Shown here piece by piece: positions 54,487 through 63,380 of a stretch of DNA of 64,000 nt. This DNA is from an uncultured Actinomycetes bacterium (GTDB taxonomy: Bacteria > Actinomycetota > Actinomycetes > Mycobacteriales > Nakamurellaceae). The stretch is from assembly GCA_937926105.1 (NCBI GenBank), contig CALANS010000051.1, positions 1 through 64,000 on the forward strand, written 5' to 3'. The translations under genes and the position numbers were made by a program. A model generated the notes under the pieces. It saw only the letters and a program-made list of their open reading frames with translations, was not told the DNA's origin and made no database searches. Each line of letters starts with the position of its first letter. Position 1 is the first letter of the stretch.

Positions 54487-55704
54487 GTGGGGCTGCTGCG
54501 TCGCCGGCGGGATGCGCAGGGGCTGTATCGCGGGGACTCGCCGGTTTCCGCCCCGGGATTCGATGGTGCGGCGCCCGCCGCCTACCTCCCACAGCCCGCC
54601 GACAGCGCTCCGACCATCGCCCCGGACACACTCGAGGCGGCGCTGACCGCGACCGCGACGGACCAGCCCGCGCTGACCCCGACCGCGCTGACCCCGACGG
54701 ACCGGCCCGCGCCGCCCGCCTCCGGTGCGCGCCGGCGTCGGTCGGTGCGGGGCTGTCTGGTCAGCCTGATCATCGCGTCCGTTCTGATCGGCGGGGTCGC
54801 GTTCGCGGTGCTGAAGGTCGCGAACGCCGTCGACCAGGCTGTCGGCTCACCCGGCCGGGAGCGCACTCCCGTGGAGCCGACGCCGGTTGGCGCCCCCGTC
54901 ACCGTCGGGATCGACGCCGGCACGTTCGAGGTGACGGTGTTCGGTGCCAGCGCGCAGCCGGGGGCGTCCTGGTCGGCGGCGTTCCGCGGCGATACACCGC
55001 AGCTGATCGTCGAGTCGCAATTGCGTCGCATCGACGCCGGCGCCGATGCGATTCGGGTGCCCGGCTGGAACTGGTCGGTGGCCGAGCCGGGCAGCAGCGC
55101 ACTCGATGACGCGGTCACCGGGGACATCATCACCAGCTTCGAGCCCGGCCTGGACGGTCCGGAACTGACGGGGGGACAGGCGGTTCGTGGCTTCCTGTCG
55201 TTTCACACCGACCTCAGCACGGCCACCCTGAGCCTGCGGGACGGCCCCGCCGGCGACACCCTCGCCGCCTGGGAGCTGTCAGCGACGAGGCCGCAGGTCG
55301 TCGCTGGCACCGTGGGAACGCCTGCGCAGGGGGAGATCTCGCGCCCCGGCTTCACCGTCACCGTCGACCATCCGCGCACCGTCGGCACGGGCAACCCGGA
55401 CGTGTACCGGCGGCCGACCTCCGGCCGGTACCTGCTCGTGGAGCTGAGCGTGGCCCCGAACGCGGGGGTGAGCTCCTCCCTCGGCCTGATCGAGCGTGAA
55501 TCGTTCGTGTTCGTCACCGACGACGGCGCCGATCTGGTGCCGGAGTCCGGCGCGGTCTCCGACGCTCTCTCATTGCTGTCGGTGAGTACGGACGGCCCGG
55601 AACACGCCGTGCTGGCCTTCGACACCGCCGCGACCGCCGGCACCCTGCAGCTGCTGGACCGCGCCGGCCGGGTGATCATCACCTGGCGGATCCGGGTCAG
55701 GTAG
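54487..55704 (+). CDS. Membrane-anchored protein with DUF4352-like extracellular domain
   Basis: 405 residues from GTG 54487, 8 nt after GGAGG. About 85 Pro/Ala/Thr-rich cytoplasmic residues, one membrane helix (CLVSLIIASVLIGGVAFAVL), then about 300 extracellular residues. The C-terminal half has YLLVELSVAPNAG and FVFVTDDGADLVPES, as in DUF4352/Telomere-repeat-factor-like immunoglobulin folds of actinobacteria. Function unknown. Its end overlaps the convergent trmB by 8 nt. Confidence 0.7.
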   Translation: MGLLRRRRDAQGLYRGDSPVSAPGFDGAAPAAYLPQPADSAPTIAPDTLEAALTATATDQPALTPTALTPTDRPAPPASGARRRRSVRGCLVSLIIASVLIGGVAFAVLKVANAVDQAVGSPGRERTPVEPTPVGAPVTVGIDAGTFEVTVFGASAQPGASWSAAFRGDTPQLIVESQLRRIDAGADAIRVPGWNWSVAEPGSSALDDAVTGDIITSFEPGLDGPELTGGQAVRGFLSFHTDLSTATLSLRDGPAGDTLAAWELSATRPQVVAGTVGTPAQGEISRPGFTVTVDHPRTVGTGNPDVYRRPTSGRYLLVELSVAPNAGVSSSLGLIERESFVFVTDDGADLVPESGAVSDALSLLSVSTDGPEHAVLAFDTAATAGTLQLLDRAGRVIITWRIRVR

Positions 55705-56413
55705 CGTCCCGCACCACGTGCAGGTCGAAGATCGCCCGCTGCTGGGCCAGACCCCGCTTCTCGAACCGGGTCTCGGGCCGGAACGATGGTCGGGGAGCCC
55801 AGCCCCCCGCATCGGCATGGGGGTTGCGCAAACCGGGGCACCCGGAGACCACCGTCAGCATGTGCCGGGCGTAGGGCTCCCAGTCGGTGCCCATCCACCA
55901 GGACCCGCCGGGCTGCAGCCGGGATGCCACCAGCTCGGCGAACTCGGGCGAGACGATGCGGCGCTTGAGGTGCTTGCGCTTGGGCCACGGATCCGGGAAG
56001 AACAGCCACACCTCGGCCAGCGATCCGGGCGCCACCACGGAACGAAGCACCTCAACCGCGTCCGCGCGCAGCACCCGAACATTCGTCACCGCTTGCCGGG
56101 CCAGGTTCGAGAACGTTTGCGCAATACCGGGTTTGTACACCTCGACGGCGAGCAGGTTGACCTCGGGCCGGGCCAGTGCCATGGCCGCGGTCGCGTCACC
56201 CATGCCGGGTCCGATCTCCAGCACCAGCGGCGCCACCCGGCCGAACAGCGCCCGCTGGTCGATGCCGCCGTCGATGTCCGGCCGTTCCACCAGCCATCGT
56301 TCGGCATGTGCTTCCCAGGCCCGGCGCTGCACGTCGTTCATCCGGCCGCCGCGCGGGGCGAAGCTGACGATGGGGCGGTGCCGGGGATCCCCGTCACCGC
56401 CCCCGATCGTCAT
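55697..56413 (-). CDS. trmB: tRNA (guanine-N7-)-methyltransferase
   Basis: 238 residues, ATG 56413 (ATG 56341 gives a shorter N-terminus). SAM motif LEIGPGMGDAT, AVEVYKPG, and the signature FFPDPWPKRKHLKRR followed by TDWEPYA are all TrmB hallmarks. Adds m7G46 to tRNA. A housekeeping gene marking the chromosomal backbone. Confidence 0.95.
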   Translation of the reverse strand: MTIGGGDGDPRHRPIVSFAPRGGRMNDVQRRAWEAHAERWLVERPDIDGGIDQRALFGRVAPLVLEIGPGMGDATAAMALARPEVNLLAVEVYKPGIAQTFSNLARQAVTNVRVLRADAVEVLRSVVAPGSLAEVWLFFPDPWPKRKHLKRRIVSPEFAELVASRLQPGGSWWMGTDWEPYARHMLTVVSGCPGLRNPHADAGGWAPRPSFRPETRFEKRGLAQQRAIFDLHVVRDAT

Positions 56414-56489
56414 CCCGCGCCTCGTGAGTCTGCGGTGGCGCTATACCGCCACGTCGGACTCCCGAGCCGGAACACGGCGGGCGAGCGGC

Positions 56490-57254
56490 TCATGCGTCCC
56501 GGCGCTTGAGCACGACCAGCGCAATGAGCCACAGCACCACCGCGGTCCCGATGAACACCAACAGTCCCTGCATCGGGGTGGGCCCGGCCGATCCGAAGGT
56601 CGCGTTGGGCCCGCCGCTGAACGAGCCGTCGGCGGTGAAGGCGTTCGCCGCGTGGAACGGCAGCCAGGCCGTGATGTCCTGACCCACCCGGGGAATGAGC
56701 ATCACCAGGTTCTCCAGCAGCATGGCCCACACCAGCAACAGCGCGATGGCCCCCGCGGAGTGCCGGATCAGCGTGCCGACGGACACCGCGATCACCGCCG
56801 CGATGGGGAACAACGCCGCATTGCCCAGCACCGCGCGCCAGTCCGCGCCGGTGTCCAGCGCAAGGGGCGACGCCGGCGAGGTCGCCAGCACCTTGGTCAG
56901 GACGAACGCCGCCAGCGAGCAGACCGCCGCCGTCACGGCTCCCAGCACGACGAGCACGGCCGTCTTGGCCAGCAGCACGTTCGCCCGGCGGGGCACCGCC
57001 AGGAATGAGGCCCGGATGGTGCCGAACCGGTACTCGGTGGTCATGGCCAGGGCGGCCAGCACCATGAACACCATCATGCCCATCTGCAGTCCCACCTGGG
57101 ACGACGCGTTAGAGGCAGCCTGGTGACCGTCCGGCTCCGTGATCAGCCCCATCAGGAGCGCGAACAGCAGGGCGACGGCCAGGATGATGGCCAGGCACCA
57201 GTAGGGCGAGCGGGTGGAGAACAGCTTGATCCGTTCCACGGCTAGCAACGTCAT
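56490..57254 (-). CDS. ABC-2 type exporter permease
   Basis: 254 residues with six hydrophobic segments. TTEYRFGTIRASFLAVPRR is the typical coupling segment of ABC-2 permeases. Follows its ATPase by 6 nt. Substrate unknown (antibiotic or lipid exporters share this layout). Confidence 0.87.
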   Translation of the reverse strand: MTLLAVERIKLFSTRSPYWCLAIILAVALLFALLMGLITEPDGHQAASNASSQVGLQMGMMVFMVLAALAMTTEYRFGTIRASFLAVPRRANVLLAKTAVLVVLGAVTAAVCSLAAFVLTKVLATSPASPLALDTGADWRAVLGNAALFPIAAVIAVSVGTLIRHSAGAIALLLVWAMLLENLVMLIPRVGQDITAWLPFHAANAFTADGSFSGGPNATFGSAGPTPMQGLLVFIGTAVVLWLIALVVLKRRDA

Positions 57255-57260
57255 GGTGGA

Positions 57261-58244
57261 TCACACCCCTTCCGGGCTAGTCGCAACCGGTGCGGCGGCC
57301 GCGTAGGGATCGTTGACGCCGCCGGGCGGCGGGGCGCCGGGGTCCCAGTGGCTGGCGAACTCGGCCGACTGCCCGGTCAACTGCATGAAGGCCTCCTCCA
57401 GCGAGCCGCTGTGCGTGGACAGCTCATGCAGCGGGATGCCGGCGGCCGCGGCCAGCTCACCGACCTGCTCGATGGGCGTGCCGGTGACGATCAGTGCTCC
57501 GTCGACGGAATCGACCGAGATGCCGTGCGCCTGCAGCGCGGCGGTCAGCTGGCCCAGCTGCGGCGAGCGCACCCGCACCGTCGAGCTGGTCGCCGCCGAG
57601 ATGAAGTCCTTCGTGGAGGCGTCGGCGATCAACCTGCCTCGTCCGATCACCACCAGGTGGTCGGCGGTCTGGGCCATTTCGGACAGCAGATGGCTGGAGA
57701 CCAGCACGGTGCGACCCTGCGCGGCCAGCCGTCGCATGAAGGTGCGGATCCACAGGATGCCCTCGGGGTCCAGCCCGTTGACCGGCTCGTCGAACAGCAA
57801 CACTTGCGGGTCGCCGAGCAGCGCCCCGGCCAGGCCGAGCCGCTGCTTCATGCCGAGCGAGAACTGCCCGGCGTTCTTGCCGGCGACCTCCGTCAGGCCG
57901 ACCAGGTCGAGCACCTCGGCCACCCGGGAGTTGGGCAGGCGGTTGGAGCGGGCCATCCAGCGCAGGTGCGCGCGCGCCGACCGGTTCGGGTGGATCCAGT
58001 TCGCGTCCAGCAGTGAGCCGACCTTGGTCAGCGGCCGGTCCAGTGACGTGTACGGGCTGCCGTCGATCAGCGCGCTGCCGGAGGTGGGGTTGTCCAGCCC
58101 GAGGATCATCCGCATGGTGGTGGACTTGCCGGCGCCGTTCGGGCCGAGGAAGCCGGTGACGGTGCCCGGCTTGACGCTGAATGTGAGGTGGTCCACGGCC
58201 AGGGTCCGGCCAAAGTGCTTTGTCAGGTCCTGGACCTCGATCAT
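57261..58244 (-). CDS. ABC exporter ATPase (ABC-2/bacitracin-resistance type)
   Basis: 327 residues from ATG 58244, 7 nt after GAGGGGG; the frame stays open upstream but reads as low complexity. GPNGAGKST, SLGMKQRLGLAGAL, LLFDEPVNGLDPEG and SSHLLSEM are present. The C-terminal extension is Pro/Gly-rich. Pairs with the permease at 56490. Confidence 0.92.
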   Translation of the reverse strand: MIEVQDLTKHFGRTLAVDHLTFSVKPGTVTGFLGPNGAGKSTTMRMILGLDNPTSGSALIDGSPYTSLDRPLTKVGSLLDANWIHPNRSARAHLRWMARSNRLPNSRVAEVLDLVGLTEVAGKNAGQFSLGMKQRLGLAGALLGDPQVLLFDEPVNGLDPEGILWIRTFMRRLAAQGRTVLVSSHLLSEMAQTADHLVVIGRGRLIADASTKDFISAATSSTVRVRSPQLGQLTAALQAHGISVDSVDGALIVTGTPIEQVGELAAAAGIPLHELSTHSGSLEEAFMQLTGQSAEFASHWDPGAPPPGGVNDPYAAAAPVATSPEGV

Positions 58245-58763
58245 GGGCGGGCCCCCTCGTCTCGGGCCGCCGTGCGGGCGGCGCTGGGGATGTGGTCGGT
58301 GTCGGGCACGAGTCGGGTCCCTTTCGTCACGGATCGGTGCTGTGTGCGTGGTGTTGCGGTCGGCGGGTTTCATTGTCCCGGCTCACATTGTCCCGGCCGG
58401 CTCCCTAGCGGTGACGGGGTAGCCGGGCCGATGCCCCGGGTTGGGCGGTGCCGGCGGCTGCCGGCGATCTCTAGGGTGCCCGTCACCGGCCCGTGCGTGC
58501 CACCCTGAATCGCCGCTTTCCGGGTCGAGCCGGGGTTTGCCCCGATCGGAGGCGGTGGCCCTCGTCGCTGGCGGGCGTCTGGGGCTGGGGTATCGAGGAA
58601 AATTCGCCCCTCGTGGGGATCATGGTCCGTGTTGCGCACGCGGGCCCGACCTTGATCCCCTCGAGGTGCGAATTTTGCGGCCGGATCCCGGTGCTGCCCC
58701 GCCCAGCGGCCTGCGGATGGGACGATCACGGTGATCGCCCACTTGCCCAGGAAGGAGTGCGGC
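58245..58763. other. 519-bp intergenic region between divergent operons
   Basis: No credible gene. Contains a long imperfect inverted repeat at 58599-58676 and the AAGGAG site (58752) of the dynamin gene. Confidence 0.65.
58599..58676. repeat. 24-bp inverted repeat upstream of the dynamin operon
   Basis: 58599-58622 and 58653-58676 are reverse complements at 22 of 24 positions, with a 30-nt loop. The arms end in AAAATTCG, much more AT-rich than the surroundings. It lies between divergent promoters, so it is not an obvious terminator; it may be an operator, an RNA hairpin or a small mobile-type palindrome. Confidence 0.75.
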
Positions 58764-60575
58764 ATGACGGTGCCAGGGTCGGCGGCGGGCCCCCTGTCCG
58801 GCGCGGTCGCGCAGCTTGCCACCGCCCTGCTACCGCAGGTGAGCCCGCGTACCGCCGCCGGCATCCGGCAGGTGCTGGCCCGGCTGGACGGCCCGCTGCA
58901 GGTCGCCGTCGCCGGGCGTATCAAGGCCGGGAAGTCGACGCTGGTCAACGCGCTGATCGGGCGGCGCATCGCCCCGACCGATGTGGGGGAGTGCACCCGG
59001 CTGGTGACCCGCTTCCAGTACGGGACAGTCGACCGGCTCGAGGTGGTGTACGCCGACGGGCGCCGCGTGACCAAGCCGCTGGCCCCCGACGGCGGCATCC
59101 CCGCGGACCTGGGGGTGGATCTTGCCGAGGTCTCCCACCTGGAGGCGTTCCTGACCAGCGGGCTGCTGTCCGGCATCACCGTCATCGACACCCCCGGCCT
59201 GGGCTCGCTGGACGCAGACTCCGTGTCCCGCACCGAGCAGCTGCTGGGCACGGTTGGTGCCGGCCGGCATCGCGCCGAATCGGACGCGGCGGCCGCGGCA
59301 TCCGAAGCGCCGGGCGGTGACGGGGGCGCCGGGGTACGCGCCGGGCCGGGCGGTGACGGGCCGTCCGCCGGAACACCCGACGATCAGCTGGACCCCGTAT
59401 CCCGGATGGCGCTGGCCGGGGCGGAGGCCGTGGTGTACGTGTTCACCCAAGGGGTGCGCGCCGACGACACCGCCACCCTGGCCGCGTTCACCGCCGCGAC
59501 GGCCGCCAGGGACGCGGGACCGGTCAATGTGCTGGGCGTGCTGAACAAGGCCGACACCATTCCGCCCGAATCGGTACAGGGCTGGCCGCCCGATCCTGCG
59601 GGTTTACCGGACGCTGTGGGTTTACCTGACCCTGCCGGCTCGCCGGGGCCAGCTGGCCGCGCCGGCCGCGCCGCCGACGCCGCCGACGCCGCCGGGGACC
59701 CGTTCCGGGCCGCGCAGCTGGTCGCGCAGGCCCAGGCCGCGGTGCTGCGACCGCGGGTCGCGACCGTGCTGCCGGTGGTGGGGCTGGTGGCCGAGACCAT
59801 GGAGACGGGGGCATTCACCGCCGCCGATGTGGAGGCGTTGCGGGCCCTGACCGCCGTTGACCCGGCGATGTTCGGGGCGATGATGATGGCCGCGGACCTG
59901 TTCACCACGTTGGACGCACCGGTCGACGGCGAGGCTCGGCTGCGGCTGCTCGAACTGCTGGACCTGTACGGGATCGGCCGGGCCGTGGCCATGCTGCGCA
60001 CCGAGCCGACCATGGGCGCCGGCGAACTGCGCCGACGACTGCTGGACGGATCGGGCCTGGCGGAACTGCGGACCTCGATCGGCGAGGTGTTCGCGGCCCG
60101 CGCCGACGGCATCAAGGCGTCCGCGGCGCTGGCGTCGCTGGCCACGTTGGCGGCGGCGAGCCCGGACTGGGCGGAGCGCCAGCGGGTCCGGGACGCGATC
60201 GAGGTACTGCTGCAGCGTCCCGAGGCGCATCAGTTCCGCATGCTGGAAGCGCTGACGCTGCTATCCAGCGGGACCGTCGAACTGCCGGCGGACCTGACCG
60301 ATGAGGTGCTGCGGCTCGGCGGGTCCAGCACGCCGGAGGCGCAGCTCGGGTTGCCCGGGCGGCCACGGCCGGAGCTGATCGAGGCGGCATTGCAGCGGGC
60401 GACCTGGTGGCGAGGGCACGCGGCGTTCGGGGGCACCCCGGCGCAGAACCGGATCGCCCACGTGGTGCACCGGGCGTACTTCCTGTTGTGGCAGGAGTTG
60501 AGGGGGGCGGTGCCGTCCCCGCCGGCCGGTCAGCTGGCGGGCGGGCCGCCGCCCGCGCGGGGGTGGCGTGGGTGA
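58764..60575 (+). CDS. Dynamin-family GTPase, IniC-like
   Basis: 603 residues, ATG 58764 behind AAGGAG. GTPase domain: G1 GRIKAGKSTLVNAL, G2 Thr in APTDVGECT, G3 DTPGLGS, G4 LNKAD. Two Ala/Gly/Pro-rich insertions (about residues 170-205 and 285-305) interrupt the domain. The rest is helical. Bacterial dynamin-like proteins remodel or protect membranes; in mycobacteria the Ini proteins respond to cell-wall stress. Coupled by 4-nt overlap to the GrpE-like gene. Confidence 0.88.
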   Translation: MTVPGSAAGPLSGAVAQLATALLPQVSPRTAAGIRQVLARLDGPLQVAVAGRIKAGKSTLVNALIGRRIAPTDVGECTRLVTRFQYGTVDRLEVVYADGRRVTKPLAPDGGIPADLGVDLAEVSHLEAFLTSGLLSGITVIDTPGLGSLDADSVSRTEQLLGTVGAGRHRAESDAAAAASEAPGGDGGAGVRAGPGGDGPSAGTPDDQLDPVSRMALAGAEAVVYVFTQGVRADDTATLAAFTAATAARDAGPVNVLGVLNKADTIPPESVQGWPPDPAGLPDAVGLPDPAGSPGPAGRAGRAADAADAAGDPFRAAQLVAQAQAAVLRPRVATVLPVVGLVAETMETGAFTAADVEALRALTAVDPAMFGAMMMAADLFTTLDAPVDGEARLRLLELLDLYGIGRAVAMLRTEPTMGAGELRRRLLDGSGLAELRTSIGEVFAARADGIKASAALASLATLAAASPDWAERQRVRDAIEVLLQRPEAHQFRMLEALTLLSSGTVELPADLTDEVLRLGGSSTPEAQLGLPGRPRPELIEAALQRATWWRGHAAFGGTPAQNRIAHVVHRAYFLLWQELRGAVPSPPAGQLAGGPPPARGWRG

Positions 60576-60946
60576 GCTGGCGGCGCGGGCGCGGTCGAGG
60601 GAGCAATCGGGGCGGTGACGAGGCATCGGGCGGCGACGCGGTCGATGGCGGTGACGGCGCCGAGCGGGACCGCCGAGCGCTGATCGACCTGGTGGTGTAC
60701 GCCTACGACCGGACCAGCAGTCCCGGGGTACGCGCGCGGCTCGCCGAGGGACTGCAGGGCGTCGGAGTGCGGACGATCCAGCCCGACGGCGAGCCGTTCG
60801 ACGCCACCCGGCATGAGGCCGGCGGCATCGAGCCCACCGACGACGATGCGCTGCACGACCGGATCGCCGAGACCGAGCGGGCCGGGTTCCGCGACGGCGA
60901 CCGGGTGATTCGCGATCCCATCGTCGTGGTCTACCGGCGACGGTAG
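60572..60946 (+). CDS. GrpE-like protein reduced to the C-terminal beta domain
   Basis: 124 residues from GTG 60572 (GTGA overlap). About 35 Gly/Arg/Asp-rich residues, a short helix (ALIDLVVYAYDR), then GVRTIQPDGEPFDATRHEA and RAGFRDGDRVIRDPIVVVY, which match the DnaK-contacting beta wing of GrpE. The long N-terminal dimerising helices are missing. No DnaK gene lies in the window. Sandwiched between two dynamin genes, it may link an Hsp70-like partner to the membrane GTPases. Confidence 0.78.
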   Translation: MSWRRGRGRGSNRGGDEASGGDAVDGGDGAERDRRALIDLVVYAYDRTSSPGVRARLAEGLQGVGVRTIQPDGEPFDATRHEAGGIEPTDDDALHDRIAETERAGFRDGDRVIRDPIVVVYRRR

Positions 60947-60949
60947 GTT
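60944..60949 (+). promoter_or_regulatory. Possible leaderless -10 box of the second dynamin
   Basis: TAGGTT lies 6 nt before ATG 60956, overlapping the GrpE-like stop codon. No ribosome binding site is visible before this ATG. Confidence 0.35.
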
Positions 60950-60955
60950 GCCGCT

Positions 60956-63244
60956 ATGACTAGGTCGGAGATCGGGCCGGGCTCCGCCGGCCGGGCGCCG
61001 GGATTCGCGCCCGGTCGTGCCGCGCTACCCCCCGGATCGCTGGCCCCGGCCGTGGCCGGCTGGCTGCGCGGCGCCGGTGACTGGATCCGGGCCGGCGGCA
61101 CCGCCGACGATCACGCCGCCGCCGACCTGCTGGCCGCCAGGCCTGCCGACCTCGGCACCCCCCGGGCGGTGATCATCGGCGAGACCAACCGCGGCAAATC
61201 CTCCCTGATCAACGCCATCCTGGGCACGCCGGCGCTGTCCCCGGTCGACGCCGGCGTCGCCACCAGCGTCTACCTGCGCTTCGCGCACGGCCAGGAGCTG
61301 CGCGCGGTGGCTCGGTTCGGCGGTGGCATGGCCGACATCGCGATCCCGCCGAACCAGCTGGCCGGCTGGGCGACCCTGCAGGGCGAGGCCGACCCCGATC
61401 TGCCTCCGCCCCGCTGGATCGATGTCACGCTTCCGGCTCCGGTGTTGCGCTCGGTCGACCTGATCGACACCCCCGGGGTGGGCGGGCTGGTCGCCGCGCA
61501 CGCCGAGCTCGCCGCGGAGGCCGCCGCCTCGGCTGCGGCGCTGCTGTTCGTGGTGGACGCCTCCGCTCCGCTGACCTCGGGCGAGCTGGCATTCCTGACC
61601 GGCGTCGCCCAGCGGGTGGACACCGTGCACTTCGTGATCACCAAGACCGACGCGTACCGCGGCTGGCGGCAGATCGTCGATGCCGACCGCGCCCTGCTGG
61701 CCCGGCACGCCCCACGGTTCGCCGACGCCCCCTTTCATCCCGTGTCGGCCCGGCTGGCCCAGACCGCGGACGCGCACCCCGATCCGGCCATCGCTCAGGT
61801 GCTGCGCACTCAGTCCGGCATCGACGAGGTCCGGCGGGTGCTGACCGTCGACGTTGCCGCCCGGGCCGCCCTGCTGGCCGACGCCAACCGGATCCGCGCC
61901 GCCCTGACCGTGCTGTCCGGCGGAGTGGCCCGGGTCGCCGCGGAGCGGAACGCGTTCACCGCCGGGGCCGCACAGGTCGCCGAGCTCAAGGCCCGCCGGG
62001 AACAGCTGGTCGGCCGGCGCAAGACGGGCGGCCGCAGCTGGCAGATCACGCTGCGCGCCGAGATGCAGCGCGCTCGGCTGGAGTTGGCCAGCGAGGTCGC
62101 CAGGGAGGCCCGCGAGGCGTCCACCCTGTTCCGCGGCGCGATCGATGCGGCCGACAGTGGCGAGCTCAAGCAGATGTCGCTGCACATCGACGCCTACGCG
62201 CAGGCGATGGGCGCGCGCGCGACCGCCCGGATGGCCGACGTGATGAACCGGCTCACCCAGCGCGTGCTGGCCGAGTTGTTCCGACCGGATGAGTTGGCGA
62301 TGCTGACCGCGACCCTGGCGGTGCGCTCCCCGGTGGCCGGCAGCTTTCGCTCCATGGAAACGACCCGCAGCGTGGACGAGACCATCACCGCGCTGGGGGG
62401 AGCGTCGATGGGGTTCGCGCTGTCGCACTACGCGCTGATGCCGCTCGGGCTGGTCGGGTTGGGGGTGGTGCTGACCCCGGTGTCGATCGTGCTGGGCGGC
62501 GCCGCGGCCTGGTACCTGATCCGATCGCGCAAGCGGGTCGCCGAGCGGGCACACCTCAAACAATGGCTGGGCGAGGTGCTGGGTGAGGCGAAGGCGCAGA
62601 TCGACCAGGTGATCGCCGCGCAGTTCGTGGAGGCCGACCAGCAGCTCACCCTGGCGCTGGATGATGCCCTGAACCGGCAGGTGGCGGCGCTGGACGGGCA
62701 GATCGCGCAGGTCGACCAGGCGCTCAAGCTGGACGCGGCGGAGCGGACGGCACGGCTACGGGCGCTGGACGAGCGACGTGCCGCGGGGTTCTCGCTGTGC
62801 TCCTCCGGGGACGCGCTGCTGCAGCGGATCCGCGGCACGTCCCCGGTGCTGCCGCCGGTGCGACTGCCGGCCGGCCTGCTGGCGGAGGTGGCAAGGACGG
62901 CGGCGGCGAGCCAGCCGGTGACGAACCCTGCGGTAACGAATCCCGCGGTGACGGACCAGCCTGTGCCGATCCCGCCAGCGCCGATCCAACCAGTGCCGAC
63001 CCCAGCCGCGGCGACCTCACCCGCGGCGACTCCGGCGACCGGTGGTGTGCCGGTCGGCGCCCCCACAACCCGGACCGTGACGACGGCGTCGGGTCGCCAG
63101 ATCCTGGTGCCGGACCAGTTGCTGCGCGAGCTGCGCGGCCGGGCAGCAGAGTCCGCGCCGCCGGCCCCGGCATCGCCTGAGACCTCGTCACCGCCTGAGA
63201 CCTCGTCACCGCCGGAGATCCCGGCGGTCCCGCCGCGACCGTAA
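60956..63244 (+). CDS. Dynamin-family GTPase, IniA-like
   Basis: 762 residues. G1 GETNRGKSSLINAI, G3 DTPGVGG, G4 TKTD, then long helical stalk segments, a hydrophobic hairpin near residues 485-525 (ALMPLGLVGLGVVLTPVSIVLGG region) that could insert in the membrane, and a disordered Pro/Thr/Ala tail of about 120 residues. Forms a likely hetero-pair with the GTPase at 58764, as IniA and IniC do. Confidence 0.88.
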   Translation: MTRSEIGPGSAGRAPGFAPGRAALPPGSLAPAVAGWLRGAGDWIRAGGTADDHAAADLLAARPADLGTPRAVIIGETNRGKSSLINAILGTPALSPVDAGVATSVYLRFAHGQELRAVARFGGGMADIAIPPNQLAGWATLQGEADPDLPPPRWIDVTLPAPVLRSVDLIDTPGVGGLVAAHAELAAEAAASAAALLFVVDASAPLTSGELAFLTGVAQRVDTVHFVITKTDAYRGWRQIVDADRALLARHAPRFADAPFHPVSARLAQTADAHPDPAIAQVLRTQSGIDEVRRVLTVDVAARAALLADANRIRAALTVLSGGVARVAAERNAFTAGAAQVAELKARREQLVGRRKTGGRSWQITLRAEMQRARLELASEVAREAREASTLFRGAIDAADSGELKQMSLHIDAYAQAMGARATARMADVMNRLTQRVLAELFRPDELAMLTATLAVRSPVAGSFRSMETTRSVDETITALGGASMGFALSHYALMPLGLVGLGVVLTPVSIVLGGAAAWYLIRSRKRVAERAHLKQWLGEVLGEAKAQIDQVIAAQFVEADQQLTLALDDALNRQVAALDGQIAQVDQALKLDAAERTARLRALDERRAAGFSLCSSGDALLQRIRGTSPVLPPVRLPAGLLAEVARTAAASQPVTNPAVTNPAVTDQPVPIPPAPIQPVPTPAAATSPAATPATGGVPVGAPTTRTVTTASGRQILVPDQLLRELRGRAAESAPPAPASPETSSPPETSSPPEIPAVPPRP
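63175..63210 (+). repeat. Tandem 18-bp repeat in the dynamin tail
   Basis: GCCTGAGACCTCGTCACC twice in direct succession with a partial third unit, encoding a PETSSP repeat in the disordered C-terminus. Confidence 0.85.
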
Positions 63245-63380
63245 ATCCCCGTTCGGCTGTCGCGCGGGCGCCGGGTGTAGTTCGATGGGGAACCGGCCGC
63301 GCCGCGCCCGCGTCACAGCTGGCACTAGCCCCCGCCCGCCCCGCGGGCCCCCCGCGGGCCCTCCAAACAAGGAGCGCACC

